Shown one piece after another: positions 35,764-43,456 of a stretch of 64,000 nucleotides of DNA (position 1 is its first letter; each line of letters opens with the position of its first letter). The notes beneath the pieces are model-generated. The model was given only the letters and a program-made list of their open reading frames with translations. It ran no database searches and was not told the origin of the DNA. Origin of the DNA: Chitinimonas sp. BJB300 (GTDB taxonomy: Bacteria; Pseudomonadota; Gammaproteobacteria; Burkholderiales; Chitinimonadaceae). The stretch covers positions 1-64,000 of the forward strand of contig NZ_PDZH01000003.1 of assembly GCF_002735695.1 (NCBI RefSeq). Direction: 5' to 3'. Made by a program: the position numbers and the translations under genes.

Positions 35764-36744
35764 TTATTTCGCATCGCTAATCACTTTGCCTGAGTAAGGC
35801 GCAAAATCGGTGGCTGTGGGTTGTACGGCCGGCAAGGGATTGGTTATTTCATCTATTGCTACGGCAGGGTTGGCTGTGCTGTGGCGGGCTGAAGGGAATT
35901 TCTCATCCAGCCAGTCGGCAGTGATGTTTTCTACTTCGGCACGCCATAAGGCGGATGAAAAGGTATGGTCTGCGGCGGGAATATCGCGGCGGGTGATGTT
36001 GGGGCGCGTCAGTAAACCTTGCCAATCCAAGGCACTGTTGGCGTGTTCGAGAAATTCCTTGGCGGTAAGGTCCTGGCCGCTGAGCGTCAACAATATTTCA
36101 CCCTTAAAGCTGTCCCATCCCATCCTCATTCTTTGCTGAAAGCTAACTGGGCCAGCAACCCCATGACCTGACGCAAACAGCTGAGTCAGCTTTTGCAGGA
36201 ATTCGCGCACACTGGGCATGATGGCGACCCCACCACGACTGAGCTTCAGCCAGAACGCCCGTTGCAGCAATCGCTGCAGGTAGTAATGCTTTACTTGGGC
36301 ACGCGCCAGCGTTTCGGTTGACCGTACCCAAGGGTTCAGCAGGCATAGGCCAGCGATACGAGCGTCTTTTGTGCGCTGCCAATACAGCAGTGCGGCCGAA
36401 GCAGCATCGCAAAGCCCCCACAGCACAAATTGGCGGACAACAGGGTTACCGGCTTGGAATGCTGCAAGGGCTGCGGCGATATCGTCGTCTACCTCTTCGA
36501 AGGACCGTATGCTGCCGCTGCTATCTCCCATGCCACGGTAATCAAAGCGAAGCGTGGGGTAACCGCGATTGGCGAGTTGCCTTGCCAGCAGGGTGAATTG
36601 GCGATGGCTACCTGCCCGGTATTGCGGGCCGCCAACCAGAATCAGCACACCTATTTCCGTACTGGCGGTGGAAGGGCTGGCAAGTACGCCGACCAATTGT
36701 TCATCGTGGCAGGCAAAGGTCAGCGCAGATTCGATAGGGCTCAT
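35764..36744 (-). CDS. Alpha/beta hydrolase, exosortase-A-associated hydrolase 1 type
   Basis: 326 residues. LILVGGPQYRAGSHRQFT, RFDYRGMGDSSG and the nucleophile elbow LWGLCDAASAA are the marks of exosortase-A hydrolase 1; the nucleophile position is held by Cys rather than Ser, as is seen in this group. Start ATG 36744 overlaps the stop of hydrolase 2 (ATGA). The C-terminus has an extra Pro/Ala/Thr-rich tail. It may release or transfer carrier-bound intermediates, but the reaction is unknown. Confidence 0.85.
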   Translation of the reverse strand: MSPIESALTFACHDEQLVGVLASPSTASTEIGVLILVGGPQYRAGSHRQFTLLARQLANRGYPTLRFDYRGMGDSSGSIRSFEEVDDDIAAALAAFQAGNPVVRQFVLWGLCDAASAALLYWQRTKDARIAGLCLLNPWVRSTETLARAQVKHYYLQRLLQRAFWLKLSRGGVAIMPSVREFLQKLTQLFASGHGVAGPVSFQQRMRMGWDSFKGEILLTLSGQDLTAKEFLEHANSALDWQGLLTRPNITRRDIPAADHTFSSALWRAEVENITADWLDEKFPSARHSTANPAVAIDEITNPLPAVQPTATDFAPYSGKVISDAK

Positions 36745-37565
36745 TGCATGCCCCCGGCTTGCTGGAGTGTGGTGGTACAAGCTGTCAGCAAGGCTGGGCA
36801 GTCGCTGATCTCGGTGGTTTGCCAAAATGCGGGCCCACCTACTGATGCGGCTTGAACCACATGCCCTTCGTTGCGCCAGTGTTCGATGCTTGATTGGGCG
36901 TTAGGAGGAAGCGGCGAATCCGCCTTGCTGGCGACCTGCAGCCAGACAAGCTCGCCTTTATATATGGGTGGCATCAACTCAGCTTGTTCCAAGCCATTTA
37001 CCAGCGCCGGGGACAACTGATAGCCCGCGATTTCCACCGCATTACCCGCAGCGACTTGTTCCCTTAGGCGTGCCGCGCTGCCCTTTTCTTCCTTCCCAAG
37101 CATTTCACCGGCCGTTTGTAAGCGGAAGAACTGTTGCAAGAACTGCTTGCCGGATAAAACAGGTTGCCAGAACAACAGCTTGACGGGTTCGTCGATGTGG
37201 CGCGCCGCCTCGCAGATCAGCAAGCAGCCGGTGCGCAACCCCCAAAGCCAGACATTGCTGGTCTGGTGCGCCTTTAACCATCGAACTGCCATCAGTACAT
37301 CTTCCACCCAGGAAGCCCAGCTCGCGTCCCCAAAGTCACCGCTGCTATCACCACAACCATGCAAATCCATTTGCAATACCAGGTATCCGGCTGCGGCGAG
37401 GTCTCTTGCCTGCAGGGCAACCATCCGGCGCGATTTATTCATTTCTTCTGCAAATGCATGAACAAACAACACCGTCCCCCGGCAAGCCTGCGATGGTGCT
37501 GGCCGGGCCAATGTGCAGAATCGAGGACCTGCATCAGTAGGAAGATAAAATGCTTCGAGCGGCAT
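36741..37565 (-). CDS. Alpha/beta hydrolase, exosortase-A-associated hydrolase 2 type
   Basis: 274 residues. VLFVHAFAEEMNKSRRM, LQMDLHGCGDSSGDF and LWGLRTGCLLICEAA are typical of the exosortase-A hydrolase 2 group; no ordinary GxSxG elbow is present. It always pairs with hydrolase 1, to which it is coupled by a 4-bp overlap here. The start is uncertain: ATG 37565 keeps the conserved part, while TTG 37583 would overlap the ACP stop. Confidence 0.83.
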   Translation of the reverse strand: MPLEAFYLPTDAGPRFCTLARPAPSQACRGTVLFVHAFAEEMNKSRRMVALQARDLAAAGYLVLQMDLHGCGDSSGDFGDASWASWVEDVLMAVRWLKAHQTSNVWLWGLRTGCLLICEAARHIDEPVKLLFWQPVLSGKQFLQQFFRLQTAGEMLGKEEKGSAARLREQVAAGNAVEIAGYQLSPALVNGLEQAELMPPIYKGELVWLQVASKADSPLPPNAQSSIEHWRNEGHVVQAASVGGPAFWQTTEISDCPALLTACTTTLQQAGGMQ

Positions 37566-37579
37566 GGTGGGTAATGAGG

Positions 37580-37831
37580 TCAATGAGCCAGCTTGCTTTG
37601 AACAAAACCTACGAGGTTGCCTACTGTTGCAAAGATGCTGCCGTCGATTTCATCATCAGCTACGGCTAATCCAAGGTTTTCTTCAAGCATTGTCAATAAC
37701 GCTACAACCGCCATGGAATCGAGTTCAGGCAAAGCGCCCAACAAGGGGGTGTCATTGCTAAATGAGGCGCTACGGCCTTTTAGACTTAAAACATCATCCA
37801 GTATTTGCAGGACTTCCTGTCGTATATCCAT
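37580..37831 (-). CDS. Acyl carrier protein
   Basis: 83 residues, four-helix ACP plan. Ser39 in ELDSMAVV is the phosphopantetheine attachment site. I chose ATG 37831, preceded by GGAATGAG, rather than the longer frame to 37876. It is the first gene of the minus-strand operon and probably carries the acid loaded by the AMP-forming ligase at 28829. Confidence 0.88.
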   Translation of the reverse strand: MDIRQEVLQILDDVLSLKGRSASFSNDTPLLGALPELDSMAVVALLTMLEENLGLAVADDEIDGSIFATVGNLVGFVQSKLAH

Positions 37832-38307
37832 CTCATTCCAATTGCAAGTTAAGACAAATTTGCTAGAGGCTACCAAAAATAGTGCTATTTGCGATAGGGT
37901 GCCTCGCCATTAATAAGTTTATTGGTAATTCATGATTTTGTTGGTTTTGGGTATGTGGGTTAGATTCCGCACCATGGATATTTACGTTAAAAATTTGAGA
38001 ATAATAATATTCATATGTGATTCGATATTTAATGCTGTTGGCATTATTGTGCTGTTTTTTTTAATCAAAAAAGGCACATCAACGATTCATGATAATGGCA
38101 TTAATTCAATTGTCATTTGTAGGTAATACAAGATACCGAAAGATTTGTGTATTCCGTCACAGTTTGAAAAGAATGGCTGTGTTAGCCTTTGTTTCGGCTG
38201 GAGGGAAGACGGTGTTTTGTAATATCGTTGAAAATATTTGTCTGAGCCGGTGTATTTGGAAAAAATGAAAAGCGTATTTACGACGTGGTTCTTGCAAGGG
38301 GGCGATC
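37832..38307. other. 476-bp divergent promoter region of the exopolysaccharide locus
   Basis: AT-rich region between the two divergent arms (ACP operon on minus, sugar transferase on plus). It has no convincing gene; frames present are short and without ribosome-binding sites. I searched both strands for sigma-54 GG-N10-GC pairs and found none that fit. Confidence 0.55.
38228..38256 (+). promoter_or_regulatory. Possible sigma-70 promoter of the sugar transferase gene
   Basis: TTGAAA (38228-38233), a 17-base spacer and TGTATT (38251-38256), about 50 bp before the GTG start. The -10 element is weak. Confidence 0.3.
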
Positions 38308-39690
38308 GTGATTAAAGTGTTCAGTCATTGGTTCCATTGGAAAACAGTTCTCCAGATAGCGTTTGATTTATTGGTTCCTGTTGTCTGCGTCGCAATGGCG
38401 GTACTTTGGATCGGACAAGAGCATGGCGGCAGCCTTGATACGGCTGTTTTATTTGCCATGATCTTCGCCATGATGATGATTACACTGAATGCTTTGTTGG
38501 GTTTTTACCGACGCGTCCATAGTCGAACAGTTGCCCAATCACAAGCCCGGGCGATATTGTCGCTTTGCCTTGCAGTGCCCTTGGCTTATTTGGTGTTTAA
38601 AGGGTTGGCTTCGCGGGATGTTAATCGGGAGTTGATGCTGTTATCGGGGCTTACTGCCTTATTCGGTACGCTCGCTTATCGCTTATATGCAGCGCATAAC
38701 ACTGGTGCCGCTGTATTAACCCACCGTGTATTGATCTTTGGCGCAGGCGCCGAGGCAGATACCGTTGGTGCGGTACTGAAAAAGTCCGACCCCGATATTC
38801 AAATTATGGGTTTTTATCCGAGCCCGACAGATACCGAGACAGTGGTGCCGGGGGCATCGCTGCTTTCTCGCGAAAGGCTTTTGTTCGACACGGCAAGCGC
38901 ATTGAAAGTAAACGAAATTATCGTCGCGGTTAAAGAGCGCCGGGGCGGTGTCTTACCGCTGCGGGAATTACTCGACTGCAAGCTTTCCGGTGTTCGGGTG
39001 CTGGATTTGGCGAGTTATTTCGAAAGGGCATTGGGTCAGATCCGGCTCGACTCGCTGCGGGCGGGGTGGTTGATTTTCGGCGACGGTTTTCGGCAAGGCC
39101 GGGTACGTACTGTCGTCAAACGGGTTTTCGATCTCGTCGCTTCGTCGATTTTGCTGATTTTGGCGCTCCCTGTGATGTTGCTGACCGCGATTCTTATTGC
39201 ATTTGAAGATGGCGGAAAGATTCTCTACAAGCAAGAGCGTGTCGGCTTGAATGGCCGCTTATTCAATGTGATCAAGTTTCGCAGCATGCGTCACGACGCC
39301 GAGCGTGATGGTACGCCACGGTGGGCAACGCAAAATGATGCACGTGTAACCCGCGTGGGGCGTGTAATCCGTAAGTTGCGTATTGATGAGTTGCCACAGC
39401 TCTATAGTGTATTGGTGGGAGAAATGAGCCTGGTAGGTCCCCGTCCGGAACGCCCTTATTTTGTGGACCAGCTGACTCGGGAAATTCCCTTCTATGCTGT
39501 GCGGCATAGTGTCAAACCCGGTGTGACGGGTTGGGCGCAGGTCAATTATCACTACGGCGCTTCGATTGATGACTCATTGCAAAAGCTTCAGTACGACCTT
39601 TACTACGTAAAGAATCACACCTTGTTCCTGGATATGGTGGTCTTGTTCGAGACCGTGGGCGTAGTGTTGACGGGGAAGGGTGCGAATTGA
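38308..39690 (+). CDS. XrtA/PEP-CTERM-type polyprenyl-phosphate sugar transferase
   Basis: 460 residues: four N-terminal membrane helices, a Rossmann-like CoA-binding-type domain (VLIFGAGAEADTVGAVL, about residue 150), a further helix (about 275-300) and a C-terminal bacterial sugar transferase domain with KFRSMRHDAE, KLRIDELPQL and SLVGPRPERP. It attaches the first sugar phosphate to undecaprenyl phosphate. The GTG start is supported by AAGGGGG at 38297. This family version is the one that accompanies exosortase A. Confidence 0.92.
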   Translation: MIKVFSHWFHWKTVLQIAFDLLVPVVCVAMAVLWIGQEHGGSLDTAVLFAMIFAMMMITLNALLGFYRRVHSRTVAQSQARAILSLCLAVPLAYLVFKGLASRDVNRELMLLSGLTALFGTLAYRLYAAHNTGAAVLTHRVLIFGAGAEADTVGAVLKKSDPDIQIMGFYPSPTDTETVVPGASLLSRERLLFDTASALKVNEIIVAVKERRGGVLPLRELLDCKLSGVRVLDLASYFERALGQIRLDSLRAGWLIFGDGFRQGRVRTVVKRVFDLVASSILLILALPVMLLTAILIAFEDGGKILYKQERVGLNGRLFNVIKFRSMRHDAERDGTPRWATQNDARVTRVGRVIRKLRIDELPQLYSVLVGEMSLVGPRPERPYFVDQLTREIPFYAVRHSVKPGVTGWAQVNYHYGASIDDSLQKLQYDLYYVKNHTLFLDMVVLFETVGVVLTGKGAN

Positions 39691-39770
39691 CCAAGTGGGT
39701 TGAGGTGACTGTTGTCAGACTCTGTGACTAGTCTTAATAGGTGGTGCTCAACAAGGCGCATGGAAGACCC

Positions 39771-39804
39771 AAAACCAGCCTGTACGCAAGTACAGGCTGG
39801 TTTT
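39771..39804 (+). terminator. Strong 15-bp hairpin terminator
   Basis: Perfect 15-bp stem AAAACCAGCCTGTAC/GTACAGGCTGGTTTT with a GCAA loop, ending in TTTT. It separates the sugar transferase from prsK, so prsKRT need their own promoter between 39805 and 39962. Confidence 0.85.
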
Positions 39805-39962
39805 GAAGTTGTACATCACCTTGTTAAGTGCTGCTTGTTGGCGCCTGTTCAAAGCCTTACCGCAAATGGGCTTGGGAAAGCCCCCTCGCAACGGGGATGG
39901 AATAGGCACTTACACTTCGTGAACCGATTCAAATCGTGTAGGCAGAGGTTTCTGAGCGCCTG

Positions 39963-42077
39963 ATGAATGCACATACTGCAACGGTTGCAGCCTGGAGCTA
40001 CGGGCTGGCGGGGTTTGTCTATACGGTATTCTGGCTGTACCTGTTCAATAGCGCGCGCAATGGTTTGCGGAGTGGGTTTGTGCTCTGCGCGGCAGGCTTG
40101 TCTGCATTGTGGGCATGGGGCGGGGTGCTGTTCGGGCTTTGGGGTACGCTGCTCTTCCTGCTGAGCACTCATTTACTTGATCTACTGCGGATTGGGGCGT
40201 GGTGCGGTTTCTTGTTGGTCTTGCTCAAGACCGAACCGGCTAACGACGACCGTTTGCCGCGTCGTTTGCACTATTTGGCAGGGGTAACCGTCACGCTTGT
40301 TTTGATGGGCCTTGCCGTACAGCTGCTTGCCGTCTTTGGGGGGGAAGCCTATAGCGCCTTATCCGCCCACTTGGCGTTGGTTGACTCCCTTGCCTTGAGC
40401 GTATTGACGCTTGTCCTTGTCGAGCAACTATTCCGAAATGTTGCTGCGGACGCGCGATGGAGCATAAAGCCGCTTTGTCTGGGCGTAAGCGGGGTATCTT
40501 TCTTTGATCTGTATCTCTATTCCGATGCCTTGCTGTTTTCGCATCTGGATGCTGATGCATACAGTATCCGTGGCTTTGTGCATGCCTTGGCCGCGCCCTT
40601 GATCGCCATGTCCACCATTCGCAGTCGAGACTGGAAAGCCCGGATCGTCTTGTCGAAGCGGGCTGCGCTGCAATCAGCAACGCTGATAGGCGTTGGCGTC
40701 TATCTGCTGTTGGTGGCCGGGGCGGGCTATTACGTTCGTTACTTCGGTGGTGAGTGGGGGCGTGCGCTACAGCTGGCGGTACTCTTTGTGGCGATGTTGA
40801 TACTCGGCATCCTTACCCTGTCCGAATCAATCCGCGCCAAGCTGCGTGTACAGATCGGCAAGCACTTCTTCAGTTATCGCTACGACTATCGGGAACAGTG
40901 GCTGCGCTTTACGCAGACGCTTTCATCTTTGGGGGTGTCGTCGGAGTTAGGCCAGCAGGTAGTCCGCGGTTTGGCTGACATGGTGGAGAGCCCGGCCGGG
41001 GCCCTGTGGTTGAAAGATGAGGGGGCCGGCTATTTCACGCAGGCCGCCACTTGGAATTTGACGGCCTCTACTGCTACAGAGGAACTGGACAGTTCGCTGT
41101 GCAAATTCCTCAGTGAAAGCGGCTGGGTTATCAACCTTGAGGAATATCGCTCCCTCCCTGGTCGTTACGACAAGCTATTGTTACCAGCCTGGCTTATTGA
41201 AGTCCCCAATGCCTGGCTGGTGATTCCTGTCGGCACACAGACGGAATTGATCGGCTTCGTGGTTTTGGCTACCGCACGCACCACCATGGATGTGAATTGG
41301 GAAGTAAACGACTTACTGAAAACAGCTGGGCGGCAGGCGGGGGCATTCCTGGGACAGATGCAGGCGACTGAAGCACTCCTGGAGGCCAGGAAATTCGATG
41401 CATTCAATCGTATGTCGGCCTTTGTAGTGCATGACTTGAAAAACATCGTGACGCAATTGGCGCTGATGCTGAAGAACGCAGAACGACACAAGGACAACCC
41501 CGAGTTTCAGCAGGATATGTTGATGACGGTGGAGAACGCCGTTGAGCGTATGCGGCAATTGATGATGCAGTTGCTGGAGGGGGCGACGCCGATCAACAGC
41601 CCACGCGGTGTTGAGCTTGGCGAGGTAATCCGCCGTATCCAGGCCGCCAAGGCGGCGCAACTGCGCAAGGTGGATATCGAATTGTTGGAAAGGGTTGTGG
41701 CGCGGGTGCATGAAGACAGGATAGAGCGGGTTATCGGGCATATCGTCCAGAACGCTTTGGATGCCACGCCAGAAACAGGCAGGGTCTGGGTGCGCCTCTT
41801 GCGGCAGGGGCCGCATGCCCGGGTTGAGATTGGGGATACCGGCCATGGCATGAGCGCCGAATTTCTACGGGAGCGTTTCTTCAAGCCGTTTCAGACTACA
41901 AAGCCGGCAGGTATGGGCATAGGTGCCTATGAAAGTTTTCAGTATGTGCAAGAGTTGGACGGCAAGGTACTGGTTGACAGTGTAGTAGATAAGGGGACAC
42001 AGATCAGTCTGCTATTACCCCTGTTCGAGTCTACCCAGTACACAGATAACAGCCTGACACCATCGGAGGCAAAATGA
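39963..42077 (+). CDS. prsK: PEP-CTERM-system membrane histidine kinase PrsK
   Basis: 704 residues: about nine N-terminal membrane helices (to about residue 290), a GAF-like domain (about 310-460), the phospho-acceptor His in FVVHDLKNIV (about residue 490), and a HATPase with ENAVERMRQLM, GDTGHGMS and GMGIGAYE. It is the sensor of the PrsK/PrsR pair that controls exopolysaccharide and PEP-CTERM genes. The signal sensed is unknown. The stop overlaps the prsR start (ATGA). Confidence 0.93.
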   Translation: MNAHTATVAAWSYGLAGFVYTVFWLYLFNSARNGLRSGFVLCAAGLSALWAWGGVLFGLWGTLLFLLSTHLLDLLRIGAWCGFLLVLLKTEPANDDRLPRRLHYLAGVTVTLVLMGLAVQLLAVFGGEAYSALSAHLALVDSLALSVLTLVLVEQLFRNVAADARWSIKPLCLGVSGVSFFDLYLYSDALLFSHLDADAYSIRGFVHALAAPLIAMSTIRSRDWKARIVLSKRAALQSATLIGVGVYLLLVAGAGYYVRYFGGEWGRALQLAVLFVAMLILGILTLSESIRAKLRVQIGKHFFSYRYDYREQWLRFTQTLSSLGVSSELGQQVVRGLADMVESPAGALWLKDEGAGYFTQAATWNLTASTATEELDSSLCKFLSESGWVINLEEYRSLPGRYDKLLLPAWLIEVPNAWLVIPVGTQTELIGFVVLATARTTMDVNWEVNDLLKTAGRQAGAFLGQMQATEALLEARKFDAFNRMSAFVVHDLKNIVTQLALMLKNAERHKDNPEFQQDMLMTVENAVERMRQLMMQLLEGATPINSPRGVELGEVIRRIQAAKAAQLRKVDIELLERVVARVHEDRIERVIGHIVQNALDATPETGRVWVRLLRQGPHARVEIGDTGHGMSAEFLRERFFKPFQTTKPAGMGIGAYESFQYVQELDGKVLVDSVVDKGTQISLLLPLFESTQYTDNSLTPSEAK

Positions 42078-43432
42078 GCGCAGATAAATTGCGGCCGTTA
42101 TTGATTGTTGAGGACGACCCCGCGTTACAAAAGCAATTACGCTGGGCGTTTGATGGTTATGAAACGCTCACCGCAAGCGATAGAGAGAGTGCGCTGGTGC
42201 AGGTAAGGCGTCACCAGCCCGCCGTGGTTACCATGGACTTGGGTTTGCCGCCGGATGAAAGCTCGGTATCGGAGGGCTTCAAGCTGCTGGAACAGATACT
42301 GGAGGCTGCACCCGACACCAAGGTGATTGTATTGACGGGGCAGAACGACCGCGCGAATGCATTGCGTGCCGTGGGCCTGGGAGCGTACGACTTTTTTTCC
42401 AAGCCATTTGAAGTCGACATGCTGGGGTTGACCATCAACCGGGCTTTTCACCTTTATGACCTGCAGCAGGAAAACAGCCGCTTGCAGCAAATGCAGCAGC
42501 CGGATGTCTTGTCCGGGTTGGTCACGCGTGACCCTGAGTTATTGAAAGTGTGCCGCACCATTGAAAAGGTGGCAGTGAGCGATGCAACCGTGTTGTTGCT
42601 GGGTGAAAGCGGTACAGGCAAGGAACTACTTGCGCGCGCAGTGCATGACTCCTCCAGCCGACGGGGCGAGCGCTTCGTTGCCATCAACTGCGCTGCGATT
42701 CCCGACAACCTGTTGGAAAGTGAGCTGTTTGGCTACGAAAAAGGCGCCTTTACCGGTGCGGCGAAAACCACACCCGGCAAGATCGAATCGGCGAACCATG
42801 GCACCTTGATGCTGGATGAGATAGGCGACCTGCCTCACTCTCTTCAGGCGAAGCTTTTACGCTTTTTGCAAGAGCGGGTAATCGAACGATTGGGTGGCCG
42901 ATCTGAGATCCCTATCGATATCCGTATTGTTTGCGCCACACATCAGGACCTTCGTAACCTGATCAAAGAGGGGAGGTTCCGGGAGGACCTGTACTATCGC
43001 TTGGCGGAGATTGTCGTCAATGTACCGCCATTGCGCGCCCGGCAGGGAGATGCAGCATTGTTGGCACATGCCTTTGTCCGTCGTTTCTCTGCCGAGCAAA
43101 AACGCGGCGCCATGGTTTTGCGGGAGGACGCGGTAAGGGCGATTGAAGCGCATACATGGCCCGGCAATGTGCGTGAACTGGAGAATTGCGTTAAACGCGC
43201 GGTGATCATGGCGGATGGGAATCAGATTACCCGTGAGGATATCGGCCTTGAAACACCTGATGTTGGTGAAGCTGCGGCATTGGATTTACGCCAGTCTCGC
43301 GATGATGCAGAAAAGCGCGTGGTGATTGCGGCATTGGGGCGTGTAGACGGCAATGTGGTAAAAGCCGCTGAATTGCTGGGTGTAAGCCGCCCCACGCTCT
43401 ACGATTTGATGCACCGATTTGGCTTGAAGTAA
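42074..43432 (+). CDS. prsR: PEP-CTERM-box sigma-54 response regulator PrsR
   Basis: 452 residues: receiver domain (VEDDPA; phospho-Asp in TMDLGLP), AAA+ domain with Walker A GESGTGKE, the sigma-54 contact loop GAFTGA and the arginine-finger region, and a Fis-type C-terminal HTH (VVKAAELLGVSRPTLYDLM). It activates transcription from -24/-12 promoters when phosphorylated by PrsK. Candidate target promoters are found at 48841 and 49779. Confidence 0.94.
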   Translation: MSADKLRPLLIVEDDPALQKQLRWAFDGYETLTASDRESALVQVRRHQPAVVTMDLGLPPDESSVSEGFKLLEQILEAAPDTKVIVLTGQNDRANALRAVGLGAYDFFSKPFEVDMLGLTINRAFHLYDLQQENSRLQQMQQPDVLSGLVTRDPELLKVCRTIEKVAVSDATVLLLGESGTGKELLARAVHDSSSRRGERFVAINCAAIPDNLLESELFGYEKGAFTGAAKTTPGKIESANHGTLMLDEIGDLPHSLQAKLLRFLQERVIERLGGRSEIPIDIRIVCATHQDLRNLIKEGRFREDLYYRLAEIVVNVPPLRARQGDAALLAHAFVRRFSAEQKRGAMVLREDAVRAIEAHTWPGNVRELENCVKRAVIMADGNQITREDIGLETPDVGEAAALDLRQSRDDAEKRVVIAALGRVDGNVVKAAELLGVSRPTLYDLMHRFGLK

Positions 43433-43456
43433 CCCAGATTCAGATTTGAACCATTC

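Noticed and set aside
39860-39880. GG-N10-GC pair as a sigma-54 promoter for prsK
   Set aside because: The spacing fits, but the -12 element reads AAGC instead of TTGC and the -24 context is poor.
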